This document shows, one piece after another, positions 29,509 to 38,155 of a stretch of DNA of 64,000 nucleotides (position 1 is the first letter of the stretch; every line of letters begins with the position of its first letter). This DNA is from a bacterium BMS3Abin06 (GTDB lineage: Bacteria; Nitrospirota; Thermodesulfovibrionia; UBA6902). The notes beneath the pieces are model-generated. The model searched no databases and was not told the DNA's origin. It worked only from the letters and a program-made list of their open reading frames with translations. Both the position numbers and the translations under genes were made by a program. Where the stretch lies: positions 1 through 64,000 of the forward strand of contig BDSY01000041.1 of the NCBI GenBank assembly GCA_002897895.1, given 5' to 3'.

Positions 29509-30072
29509 TCAGAAGATATTTTTTTCCTCCTGTACCTTTGTCAGCCACTCTTTAATCAAGTCGTCGCCGTTAGTGTAAACTGCATTTTCACCGCATGAGC
29601 CGCATTTTACTTTGCCCCCGTCGTCAGACTTCCACGCTGAATTACCGCAGGCCGGGCATTTTTCAGGAAGGCTGTCAAGAATGTCCATAACCCCCTGTAC
29701 AATTGATTGTGCTGTAACTAAGGCAGGGACTTCGTCCATATCCATGCCGGGCTTTAAATCAGGCATGTTATCGCCAAAGCGGATTTTAAGCAGCTCAATC
29801 GCTTTTTCCGTTAACAGGCCGTTTTCATCTATGGCAGCGCCTTCACCAAACATTTCTTCTATGTGTTCAAGGACAAAATGGCGGGCCATTTTTATTCCAA
29901 AGGCCTGTTCCAGTCTGTAATTTATATCCAGGAAATCAAGAGACTCGGCCCCGATATCATTTATCAGGGAAGTCCCGGGCCTGATCGAGTTCTCATCAGC
30001 TCTGAGTGTTTCGACAATGGCCTTTTTCAGCTCCTGAAATACCTTTTCTTCTGTAATAAGATTATGACTCAT
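29509..30072 (-). CDS. Acyl carrier protein fused to C-terminal zinc ribbon
   Basis: DIGAESLDFLDINYRLEQAFGI phosphopantetheine site; CPAC...CGSC zinc ribbon near C-terminus. Confidence 0.85.
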   Translation of the reverse strand: MSHNLITEEKVFQELKKAIVETLRADENSIRPGTSLINDIGAESLDFLDINYRLEQAFGIKMARHFVLEHIEEMFGEGAAIDENGLLTEKAIELLKIRFGDNMPDLKPGMDMDEVPALVTAQSIVQGVMDILDSLPEKCPACGNSAWKSDDGGKVKCGSCGENAVYTNGDDLIKEWLTKVQEEKNIF

Positions 30073-30174
30073 AATGCCTCCTTAAATTATATTTATCTTT
30101 TAATTATCAGTTGGGATCAGGAATTTATTGACAGTTATTCCTTATTCGAATAACTGTTAACCGGTAAAGAATCG

Positions 30175-30942
30175 CTATACTGTTGATCTGTAAATTGAAT
30201 TACTCAGCCCCCTGTCAACCACAATAGTCTGGCCGTTAATTCCTCTGCCCGCACTGCTGCATAAGAAAAATACCGCATCCGCTATTTCATCCGGTTCTAC
30301 GAATAACTCTTCCGGCAGCGCCTCAATCCCATCCCAGAACTGTCTTAATACTTTAAAGGAATCGGTTTTCACAATTCCTCCGCAAACCGCGTTAACAGAT
30401 ATCTGTTTTACCCTGAGGCTTTCAGCACAGTCTCTGACTACAGACTCCATGGCCGCCTTCATACTTCCAAGAGGGTAGGCCGGGTTATAAAAACGGCTTC
30501 CAAGGCTTGAAATAAATACTATTGCCCCTCTGGTTTTTTCAAGAAGGGGCAGGGCTTCCTGAATGCAGAATATATTTCCTAAGTAATTGGTTTCAACGAG
30601 CTGTCTCAGTTCTCTTTCGAAAAGTTTTTCAATGGGTTTAAAAGGAGCCTTCGCAGCATTCAGGATGAGATAATCCAGTCTTCCGAAATTTTCCCTTATC
30701 TCATTAAACAGGTTTTTTACTGAATTTTTCAGTGCAATGTCGGCCTGAACCATCCTGGTACGGCACCCCATTTTTTCTATCTCTTTGCATAATTCTTCTG
30801 CCTGGGTCTGAGATGAGCCGCCTGCTTTCCGGTAGTTGACAATAATATCCGACCCTTCCATAGCAAATTTCCTTGCTATTGCCTTGCCTATGCCTCTTGA
30901 ACTACCGGTCACTAATGCGACTTTATCTTTTAATGTCTGCAT
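30175..30942 (-). CDS. SDR oxidoreductase, FabL enoyl-ACP-reductase-like
   Basis: VALVTGSSRGIGKAIARKFA, LNAAKAPFKPIEKL, NAVCGGIVKTDSFK. Confidence 0.88.
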   Translation of the reverse strand: MQTLKDKVALVTGSSRGIGKAIARKFAMEGSDIIVNYRKAGGSSQTQAEELCKEIEKMGCRTRMVQADIALKNSVKNLFNEIRENFGRLDYLILNAAKAPFKPIEKLFERELRQLVETNYLGNIFCIQEALPLLEKTRGAIVFISSLGSRFYNPAYPLGSMKAAMESVVRDCAESLRVKQISVNAVCGGIVKTDSFKVLRQFWDGIEALPEELFVEPDEIADAVFFLCSSAGRGINGQTIVVDRGLSNSIYRSTV

Positions 30943-31146
30943 AACCCGTCTATTTTATAAAAAAGATGGTTTTTAGTAAACCGCAGGAAAGAAACAAATC
31001 AATATTTACTTTCTCTGCCTTGCAATTAAAACCTTTCTCCGTTTATCGTGAATCGCCCCCGGAAATTTTAAACCCTTGATATAAATTGAGATTTCTATTA
31101 CTATCATTGAATTGCTATATTGCGAACAGGAGGAGTGAAAAAATAT

Positions 31147-31686
31147 ATGAAAAGAGAGAGTTTAATATATACATTAGTGTTTTTAGCGGGTGCTTTTCTT
31201 TTTGTATCCCATATGACCGGCGGCAATGCTGAAGCATTTAATCCCTTGCTGTCGAATAGTAGAACAGGAGCTGAGGCAACTGATTTCACTTTAAAGGATT
31301 TATCAGGTAAAAAGTTTACCCTTTCATCATTTAAAGGCAAACCCGTACTCCTGAATTTCTGGGCAACGTGGTGTCCGTATTGCAGAAAAGAAAGGGCGCA
31401 TCTTAATTCTATTTATAAAGACTACAGGGAAAAGGGGCTGATTATATTATCGGTTTCAACAGACAGGTCTGCCGGGCTGGTTAAAAGATTTTTAGAAGAT
31501 GTGCCGGCTGACTTTACGGTTCTTTTCGATAGTAACGGCAGTGTGGCGTCATCCTACAATGTAAGGGGGCTCCCGACATCTTTTCTCATAAATCGTGAAG
31601 GGATTATTGAGCAGAAGTTTATGGGCTTCAGAGAGTGGACGAGCAGCGGCTCAAGAAAACTTCTTGATAAATTTATTGATAATTAG
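31147..31686 (+). CDS. TlpA/ResA-like thioredoxin family protein
   Basis: FWATWCPYCRKERAHL active site with N-terminal TM/signal; ORF open from 31120. Confidence 0.93.
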   Translation: MKRESLIYTLVFLAGAFLFVSHMTGGNAEAFNPLLSNSRTGAEATDFTLKDLSGKKFTLSSFKGKPVLLNFWATWCPYCRKERAHLNSIYKDYREKGLIILSVSTDRSAGLVKRFLEDVPADFTVLFDSNGSVASSYNVRGLPTSFLINREGIIEQKFMGFREWTSSGSRKLLDKFIDN

Positions 31687-31786
31687 TTTCGTTTCTTGAC
31701 AAAATCTTTTTCTATGATTAGAATTTCACTCACCTGATAAATCCTGTTGGGAACTAAACCAAGTAACCTAAACCAAGGAGGGAAAC

Positions 31787-32179
31787 ATGTATCCTGATAA
31801 TCTCAAATATCATAAAGAACATGCCTGGGTAAAAGTTGCAGGAAATAAGGCAACTGTCGGGATTTCATTTTATGCACAGGAGACACTTGGTGATATCGTA
31901 TATGTTGATACACCCGAGCTGGAATCATCTATTGAGGCCGGAACAGAGCTTACCCAGATAGAATCTACAAAGGCTACCTCACCGGTAATAAGCCCTGTGA
32001 GCGGAACGGTCGTTGAATTTAATGAAGAATTGTCGGACTCCCCGGAAATAATCAACGAAGACCCTTACGAAAAAGGCTGGATCGCTGTTATTGAAATGGA
32101 AGATGATTCAGAGCTTGATAATCTGATGGATGCCGCTGATTATGAAAAATATCTTGAAGAAGAGGTGAAACTTAAATAA
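31787..32179 (+). CDS. gcvH: Glycine cleavage H-like lipoyl protein
   Basis: KEHAWVKVAGNKATVGISFYAQETLGDIVYVDTP, IESTKATSPV lipoyl Lys. Confidence 0.93.
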   Translation: MYPDNLKYHKEHAWVKVAGNKATVGISFYAQETLGDIVYVDTPELESSIEAGTELTQIESTKATSPVISPVSGTVVEFNEELSDSPEIINEDPYEKGWIAVIEMEDDSELDNLMDAADYEKYLEEEVKLK

Positions 32180-33564
32180 TGAAAATTACAGTTCTGGGAG
32201 CGGGGCCGGGTGGTTATGTTGCAGCAATCAAGGCTGCCCAGCTTGGAGCTGAAGTCACGGTCATTGAAGAAAGTGAAGTCGGCGGCACCTGCCTTAACCG
32301 GGGATGTATACCGACCAAGACATTGATAGCATCAGCGGAAGTCCTCCATAAGGCAAGGAATGCGAAAAGTTACGGGCTGGAGCTTGAAGGCACGGTTTCT
32401 CCCAATATCCGGAAGATAGTTGAGAGAAAGGACAGGGTAGTCGGCGTTCAGGTCAAGGGTATACGGGGGCTCTTTAAATCGTGGGGTGTCGGGCTTGTGG
32501 AAGGAAGGGGCGTAATTGCGGATCCCGGGAAGGTAAATGTTACCCTTAAAGACGGATCGACTGAAGAAGTTGAAACCGACAGGATTATAATTGCTACCGG
32601 TTCCAGGCCTGCACAGATACCTGTTTTCCCCTTTGACGGTGAAAAAATTCTCTCCAGTGATAATGCTATAAGTCCGGATTCAATCCCTCAAAGCCTCCTT
32701 ATTGTAGGTGCAGGAGTTATCGGATGTGAGTTTGCCTTCATATATAAAGAGTTTGGAGCTGAAGTGACAATGGTTGAAATGATGCCTCATGCAATATCAA
32801 CCGAGGATGAGGAGATATCCCTGATTCTTGAAAGGGAATTGAAGAAAAATAAAATCAAACTCCTGGCCGGCATTGGTGTTGAGAAAGTCGATGTCAAAGG
32901 AGACGGTGTTTCCGTTCAACTCTCAAACGGCAAGACCATTGAGGCTGAGAAAGTCCTTGTTTCCATCGGAAGGGCGGTAAACACTGAAGGCATTGGGCTT
33001 GAAGCCGCAGGTGTTAAAACAGGGCAGAGGGGCGAGATCATTGTAGACAGCAGGATGCAGACAAATATTGAAGGGATTTATGCTATAGGAGACGTTATCG
33101 GCGGTATTATGCTTGCGCACCTGGCCTCAAAAGAGGGGATCGTTGCAGTAGAAAATGCAATGGGCGGAACCTCTGAAGTTAATTATAATGTGATACCCGC
33201 AGCGATTTTTACAAGCCCTGAAGTCGGCTCCGTAGGCCTGAGGGAAAAACAGGCTGCTGAGAAAGGGATTAAGTATAAAGTCGGAAGGTTCCAGTTCAGG
33301 TCGCTCGGAAAGGCCCATGCAATGGGTGAGATAGCCGGACTTTTCAAGATCATTTCAGAGGAAGAAACCGATAAAATACTCGGCGCTCACATAATAGGGC
33401 CTCATGCCTCGGATTTGATACATGAAATTGCAGTTGCCATGGGAAAGGGGCTTACTGTGAAAGATATAGCCAACACTATTCATGCACATCCTACACTTGC
33501 AGAGGGCATTATGGAAGCTGCTGAAGATGTACATGATGCTGCAATTCACTGTCCGAAGAAATAG
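32179..33564 (+). CDS. lpdA: Dihydrolipoyl dehydrogenase
   Basis: VGGTCLNRGCIPTKTL disulfide, GAGVIGCEFA, HAHPTLAE C-terminus. Confidence 0.96.
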   Translation: MKITVLGAGPGGYVAAIKAAQLGAEVTVIEESEVGGTCLNRGCIPTKTLIASAEVLHKARNAKSYGLELEGTVSPNIRKIVERKDRVVGVQVKGIRGLFKSWGVGLVEGRGVIADPGKVNVTLKDGSTEEVETDRIIIATGSRPAQIPVFPFDGEKILSSDNAISPDSIPQSLLIVGAGVIGCEFAFIYKEFGAEVTMVEMMPHAISTEDEEISLILERELKKNKIKLLAGIGVEKVDVKGDGVSVQLSNGKTIEAEKVLVSIGRAVNTEGIGLEAAGVKTGQRGEIIVDSRMQTNIEGIYAIGDVIGGIMLAHLASKEGIVAVENAMGGTSEVNYNVIPAAIFTSPEVGSVGLREKQAAEKGIKYKVGRFQFRSLGKAHAMGEIAGLFKIISEEETDKILGAHIIGPHASDLIHEIAVAMGKGLTVKDIANTIHAHPTLAEGIMEAAEDVHDAAIHCPKK

Positions 33565-33665
33565 GGCCAAACCATATTTCCTCACCATAAGAGAGTGCAT
33601 TAATATTGCATAGTTAACTTATCAAGATTAAACGATAAATCGAATATTGTACATAAATTATTGAA

Positions 33666-34499
33666 ATGGCGACAAGAGAAGTAAAAGTCGGAAATATCTT
33701 AATCGGCGGCAGAAACCCCCTTGCCTTTATTGCCGGCCCGTGCGTTATTGAAGATGAAGATTCGACTCTGAAAAATGCCGGGAAACTTAAAGAGTACTCT
33801 GACAGCAAAGGCATTCCTCTAATATTCAAAAGCTCCTATGATAAGGCCAACAGGTCATCTGTTAATTCCTTCAGAGGCCCGGGCATTAAAAAAGGCTTGG
33901 ATATTCTGCATAAGGTCAAAAATGAAACAGGGCTTCCGGTCATATCCGACGTCCACTCAATTGAGGAAGTTGACGAAGCAGCCCGGATACTCGATATCTT
34001 GCAGATTCCCGCATTCTTATGCAGGCAGACGGATTTAATTATTGCAGCAGCCGGGACAGGGAAACCTGTTAATGTCAAGAAAGGCCAGTTCATGGCCCCT
34101 GCAGATGCCCGGAACATCATCGATAAAGTGCTTTCAACCGGGAATAAGGATTTAATCCTGACTGAAAGAGGAGTGACGTTTGGATATAATAATCTTGTTG
34201 TGGATATGCGTTCAATTCCCATTATGCAGGGCTTTGGTTTTCCTGTGATTTATGACGCCACTCACAGTGTTCAGCTGCCCGGGGGAGAGGGAACCAGTTC
34301 CGGAGGGCAGAGAGAGTTCATAGAGACTCTTGCAAGGGCTGCTGTATCTGCAGGGTGTGATGCTGTTTTTATGGAAGTACATGAGTACCCTGATAAAGCC
34401 CCGTGCGACGGCCCGAATATGCTGCCGCTCGAAAGATTTTCCGTCCTGGCAGCACGGCTGATGGAACTGCATCAATTAATTAAGGGATGGCAGGGGTAA
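33666..34499 (+). CDS. kdsA: 3-deoxy-8-phosphooctulonate synthase
   Basis: FIAGPCVIEDEDSTL, FKSSYDKANRSSVNSFRGPG, DATHSVQLPGG. Confidence 0.97.
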   Translation: MATREVKVGNILIGGRNPLAFIAGPCVIEDEDSTLKNAGKLKEYSDSKGIPLIFKSSYDKANRSSVNSFRGPGIKKGLDILHKVKNETGLPVISDVHSIEEVDEAARILDILQIPAFLCRQTDLIIAAAGTGKPVNVKKGQFMAPADARNIIDKVLSTGNKDLILTERGVTFGYNNLVVDMRSIPIMQGFGFPVIYDATHSVQLPGGEGTSSGGQREFIETLARAAVSAGCDAVFMEVHEYPDKAPCDGPNMLPLERFSVLAARLMELHQLIKGWQG

Positions 34500-35479
34500 A
34501 CCGGACAAAGATGAAGGAGCTTATTGATCAGGCTAAAAATATATTAAGGATAGAAGCAGAGGCGGTAAATGCACTTATTAACCGTATTGACGAAGCATTT
34601 GCAGAAGCTGTTGATATCATGTCTTTGTGCACAGGCAAGATCGTGGTTACGGGCATGGGTAAATCCGGTCTTGTCGGTAAAAAAATAGCTGCAACCCTTG
34701 CATCTACAGGGAGCCCGGCCTTATTCCTGAATCCTGCTGAAGGCAGCCACGGTGATGTCGGCATGGTCTCAAAAGGTGATGTTGTGCTTGCGATATCAAA
34801 CAGCGGTGAAACAGAAGAGATTATAAGAATACTTCCGACCCTCAAGAGACTGGATATCAGGATTATTGCCATGACAGGGAATTCTCAATCAGTGCTTACA
34901 AAGATATCGGATGTTTCCCTTGATGTCTCGGTTAAGGAAGAGGCTTGCCCCATGGGACTTGCGCCCACGGCATCTACAACCGCTGCCCTTGCAATGGGGG
35001 ATGCCCTGGCCATTACACTTCTGAACAAAAAAGGCTTCACAGAGGATGATTTTGCATTTTTCCACCCCGGTGGAAACCTTGGCCGAAAACTGCTTCTGAC
35101 TGTTGAGGACCTTATGCATACAGGTGAGGCAATTCCGTCAGTGCATTCAGGGACGCTTATGAAGAAAGCCATAATAGAGATTTCCTCCAAGAGACTGGGT
35201 ATAACATCAGTAGTGGATGATAATAATAAATTACTGGGTGTTATAACAGACGGTGATCTCAGGAGGGAGATAGAAAAACGGGGTTCGGCTTTCTTTTCTC
35301 TCAAGGCAGGGGATGTTATGACCCACCGTCCGAAAACTATTAGAAAAAACATGCTTGCGGCAAAGGCTGTGTCATTGATGGAGAAGCACTCGATAACGGT
35401 TCTCATTGTTGCCGATGAAAAGGATAATATAGAAGGAGTAATTCATTTACATGACCTGCTGAAGTCGGGGATTGTTTGA
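34487..35479 (+). CDS. kdsD: Arabinose-5-phosphate isomerase (KpsF/GutQ family)
   Basis: TGMGKSGLVGKKIAATLASTGSPALFLNPAEGSHGDVG; CBS domains. Confidence 0.96.
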   Translation: MAGVNRTKMKELIDQAKNILRIEAEAVNALINRIDEAFAEAVDIMSLCTGKIVVTGMGKSGLVGKKIAATLASTGSPALFLNPAEGSHGDVGMVSKGDVVLAISNSGETEEIIRILPTLKRLDIRIIAMTGNSQSVLTKISDVSLDVSVKEEACPMGLAPTASTTAALAMGDALAITLLNKKGFTEDDFAFFHPGGNLGRKLLLTVEDLMHTGEAIPSVHSGTLMKKAIIEISSKRLGITSVVDDNNKLLGVITDGDLRREIEKRGSAFFSLKAGDVMTHRPKTIRKNMLAAKAVSLMEKHSITVLIVADEKDNIEGVIHLHDLLKSGIV

Positions 35480-35516
35480 TGAATTACGAATTACGAATTA
35501 GGAATTACGAATCAGG
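35480..35516. repeat. Heptanucleotide tandem repeat (GAATTAC/GAATTAG)n
   Basis: Five 7-bp units filling the kdsD-kdsC spacer; reverse complement of the 10580 array. Confidence 0.9.
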
Positions 35517-35524
35517 AACTTGCT

Positions 35525-36055
35525 ATGACCAATAAAAGGATTAAAGAAAAGGCCGGGAAAATAAAACTGCTTATTCTTGACGTTGACGGCGTTATGACTG
35601 ACGGAAGCATTATCCTTGATAATGAAGGCAATGAATTGAAAAGATTTCATGTAAGAGACGGACATGGTATAAAAATGATTCAGAAAGCAGGTATAACAGT
35701 CGGGATTATTACCGGAAGAAAATCAAATGTTCTTAAATTAAGAGCAAAAGAACTCGGGATTAAAGAGGTTTATCAGAAGGTTTTTAAAAAATCGCTGGTC
35801 TATGAAAAGCTTCTTGAAAAATATGAATGCAAAGATGATAATGTGGCTTTTATGGGCGATGATATAGTAGACCGGGAGCTTTTTAAAAGGGCGGGGCTCA
35901 CTGCCGCTCCTGCCGACGCCGAGGAATATGCAAAAAACTGGGCTGACCTTGTCACAAAAAGGGGAGGGGGCAGGGGGGCCGTAAGGGAGTTTGTGGATTT
36001 GATCCTGAGATCATCAGGACTCTGGGAAAAGGTTTCAGGGGAATCCCTTGATTAA
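35525..36055 (+). CDS. kdsC: 3-deoxy-D-manno-octulosonate-8-phosphate phosphatase
   Basis: LLILDVDGVMTDGSIIL, HVRDGHGIKM, GDDIVD. Confidence 0.95.
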   Translation: MTNKRIKEKAGKIKLLILDVDGVMTDGSIILDNEGNELKRFHVRDGHGIKMIQKAGITVGIITGRKSNVLKLRAKELGIKEVYQKVFKKSLVYEKLLEKYECKDDNVAFMGDDIVDRELFKRAGLTAAPADAEEYAKNWADLVTKRGGGRGAVREFVDLILRSSGLWEKVSGESLD

Positions 36056-36058
36056 CAT

Positions 36059-36580
36059 ATGATTAACATACCTACAGTTATTACATTTAGCAGAATCGTA
36101 ATAATCCTGCCGTTTATTTTAGTTGCCCCGGACCATCCATTGCTTGGAGCAGTGCTCTTTGCGGTTGCAGCCTTAACCGACCTTCTTGACGGATATATTG
36201 CAAGAAAATCAAAACAGGTCACAAAGTTAGGAATCCTCCTTGATCCCATAGCCGATAAGCTGCTGGTAATAGCCGCTCTTATCGTGCTTGTTGATATGGA
36301 GATTGTTCAGGCATGGATAGCCATTATTATCATAGCGAGGGAGTTTATTGTAACAGGACTGAGGGTTGTCGCCCTTACCATGGATATTATAATCCCTGCT
36401 GAAATGGGCGGCAAGCTGAAAGTAACCGCACAAATTTCGTCCATACTTGTTCTCTTTGTGGATAAGTCATTCATGTTTGCCGATTTATACGCCATTGGAA
36501 TTACACTGCTCTGGATAGCCATGATCCTCGGTATTGTATCGGGGATTCAGTATTTCATTTTATTCTGGAAACGTGTATGA
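36059..36580 (+). CDS. pgsA: CDP-diacylglycerol-glycerol-3-phosphate phosphatidyltransferase
   Basis: ADLLDGYIARKSKQVTKLGILLDPIADK-type CDP-alcohol transferase motif. Confidence 0.95.
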   Translation: MINIPTVITFSRIVIILPFILVAPDHPLLGAVLFAVAALTDLLDGYIARKSKQVTKLGILLDPIADKLLVIAALIVLVDMEIVQAWIAIIIIAREFIVTGLRVVALTMDIIIPAEMGGKLKVTAQISSILVLFVDKSFMFADLYAIGITLLWIAMILGIVSGIQYFILFWKRV

Positions 36581-37236
36581 TAAGCGCCGCCCTTTCATTT
36601 AACTACTTCTTATATCTGATAATCCCTGCTGCCTTTTTATTGGGCTCTGTTCCTTTTGGGATACTTTTTACCCGAAGCAGGGGAATAGACATAAGAAGCA
36701 CAGGCAGTAAAAATATCGGGGCTACGAATGTTTTGAGAGCAGCTGGAAAAGCGCCGGCCCTCATGACCCTGGCCGGTGATTTACTAAAGGGGGCCTTATC
36801 GGTCATGCTTTGCAGGGTCATAATAATGAATCTGAACCTCGGCGATCAACCCCCGGAATTTGCCGTCACAGTTGAAGACCTCTGGATGGGAATTGCGGGA
36901 CTGGCTGCTGTACTGGGGCACATGTTTTCAGTATTCCTTTCATTTAAGGGAGGAAAAGGGGTAGCTACAGGCTTTGGTGTGTTATTGGTTTACAGTCCTT
37001 TGGTTGCAGGCATAATGCTTCTTGTCTGGCTTTCTGTTGCATTCATTTTCAGGTATTCCTCATTGGCGGCAATAATTGCGGTTGCTGCAATGCCGTTTAT
37101 GTTGGCATTGTTTAAATCTTCAGCTATTAAAATTACATTTGGTATATTGCTTGCCGTTCTGATAATCTTTAAACACAGGGCCAATATCAGGAACATCATT
37201 GCAGGGACGGAGTCAGGGATTGGGAAGAATAATTAG
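36577..37236 (+). CDS. plsY: Glycerol-3-phosphate acyltransferase PlsY
   Basis: GSVPFGILFTR, GSKNIGATNVLRAAGK, GHMFSVFLSFKGGKGVATG. Confidence 0.96.
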   Translation: MISAALSFNYFLYLIIPAAFLLGSVPFGILFTRSRGIDIRSTGSKNIGATNVLRAAGKAPALMTLAGDLLKGALSVMLCRVIIMNLNLGDQPPEFAVTVEDLWMGIAGLAAVLGHMFSVFLSFKGGKGVATGFGVLLVYSPLVAGIMLLVWLSVAFIFRYSSLAAIIAVAAMPFMLALFKSSAIKITFGILLAVLIIFKHRANIRNIIAGTESGIGKNN

Positions 37237-37267
37237 GAATTAGGAATTAGGAATTAGGAATTACGAA
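37231..37267. repeat. Heptanucleotide tandem repeat (AATTAGG)n
   Basis: AATTAGG x4 then AATTACG; contributes the plsY TAG stop and abuts the queC ATG. Confidence 0.9.
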
Positions 37268-38022
37268 TGTCATTTAAAGATATGAAACTTGCAGTAGTTC
37301 TTTTGAGCGGCGGTGTTGATTCCACAACTACGTTGGCTATAGCCAAAGCTGAAGGCCGTGAAATATATGCCCTGAGTTTTGCCTATGGACAGAGGCATAA
37401 GATAGAACTTGAATCAGCCCGCAGGATCGCAGAAAAATTCAATGTAAAAAAATATCGTGTTGTCAATTTCGATCTCAGGGACATAGGCGGTTCTGCGCTT
37501 ACTTCTGATATGGAAGTGCCTAAATCCATGAAACGGGGAAGCGGAGAAACGGAGAGACGGAGAAATGAACATGTTATCCCCGTGTCGGATAGCATCCCCG
37601 TTACATATGTTCCGGCCAGAAATACTATCTTCCTCTCCTTTGCCCTGGCATGGGCGGAAACACTTGAAGCTGAAGATATTTTTATCGGGGCAAATGCCGT
37701 TGATTACAGCGGCTATCCTGATTGCAGGCCTGAATTTATCAAGGCTTTTGAAGATATGGCAAACCTGGCCACAAAAGCATCTGTTGAAGGAAAGGTTAAG
37801 TTCAAAATACAGGTTCCGTTAATAAAACTCACCAAAGCTGAAATAATCAAAAAAGGGACTGAACTTGGTGTTGACTATTCCCTGACCTGGAGTTGTTACG
37901 ACCCTGTTACAGAACAGAACAAAGAATCAGGACAATATAAGCCGTGCATGCGATGCGACAGTTGCCGGTTAAGGGCCAAAGGATTTAAGGAAGCAGGGGT
38001 AAAAGACCCTTTAATAACTTAA
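37267..38022 (+). CDS. queC: 7-cyano-7-deazaguanine synthase
   Basis: [40 protein letters not shown]...[10 protein letters not shown]. Confidence 0.96.
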   Translation: MSFKDMKLAVVLLSGGVDSTTTLAIAKAEGREIYALSFAYGQRHKIELESARRIAEKFNVKKYRVVNFDLRDIGGSALTSDMEVPKSMKRGSGETERRRNEHVIPVSDSIPVTYVPARNTIFLSFALAWAETLEAEDIFIGANAVDYSGYPDCRPEFIKAFEDMANLATKASVEGKVKFKIQVPLIKLTKAEIIKKGTELGVDYSLTWSCYDPVTEQNKESGQYKPCMRCDSCRLRAKGFKEAGVKDPLIT

Positions 38023-38155
38023 AGCAAATCATTTGCCTGCAGCCATCATCCAAGGCATCAAAACAGTAGTAATAATCCCGCTCAACAGTCCCGGCTTCAG
38101 CCCGCTCTCCGGGAATGAAAGACTGATTGCTATCAGTAGCTGTTAATGTTAAAGG

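Noticed and set aside
31787-33564. GcvH-Lpd pair as a lipoate-binding (LbpA/sHdr) sulfur-oxidation module
   Set aside because: No hdr-like genes in the window and the H protein looks ordinary; insufficient support.
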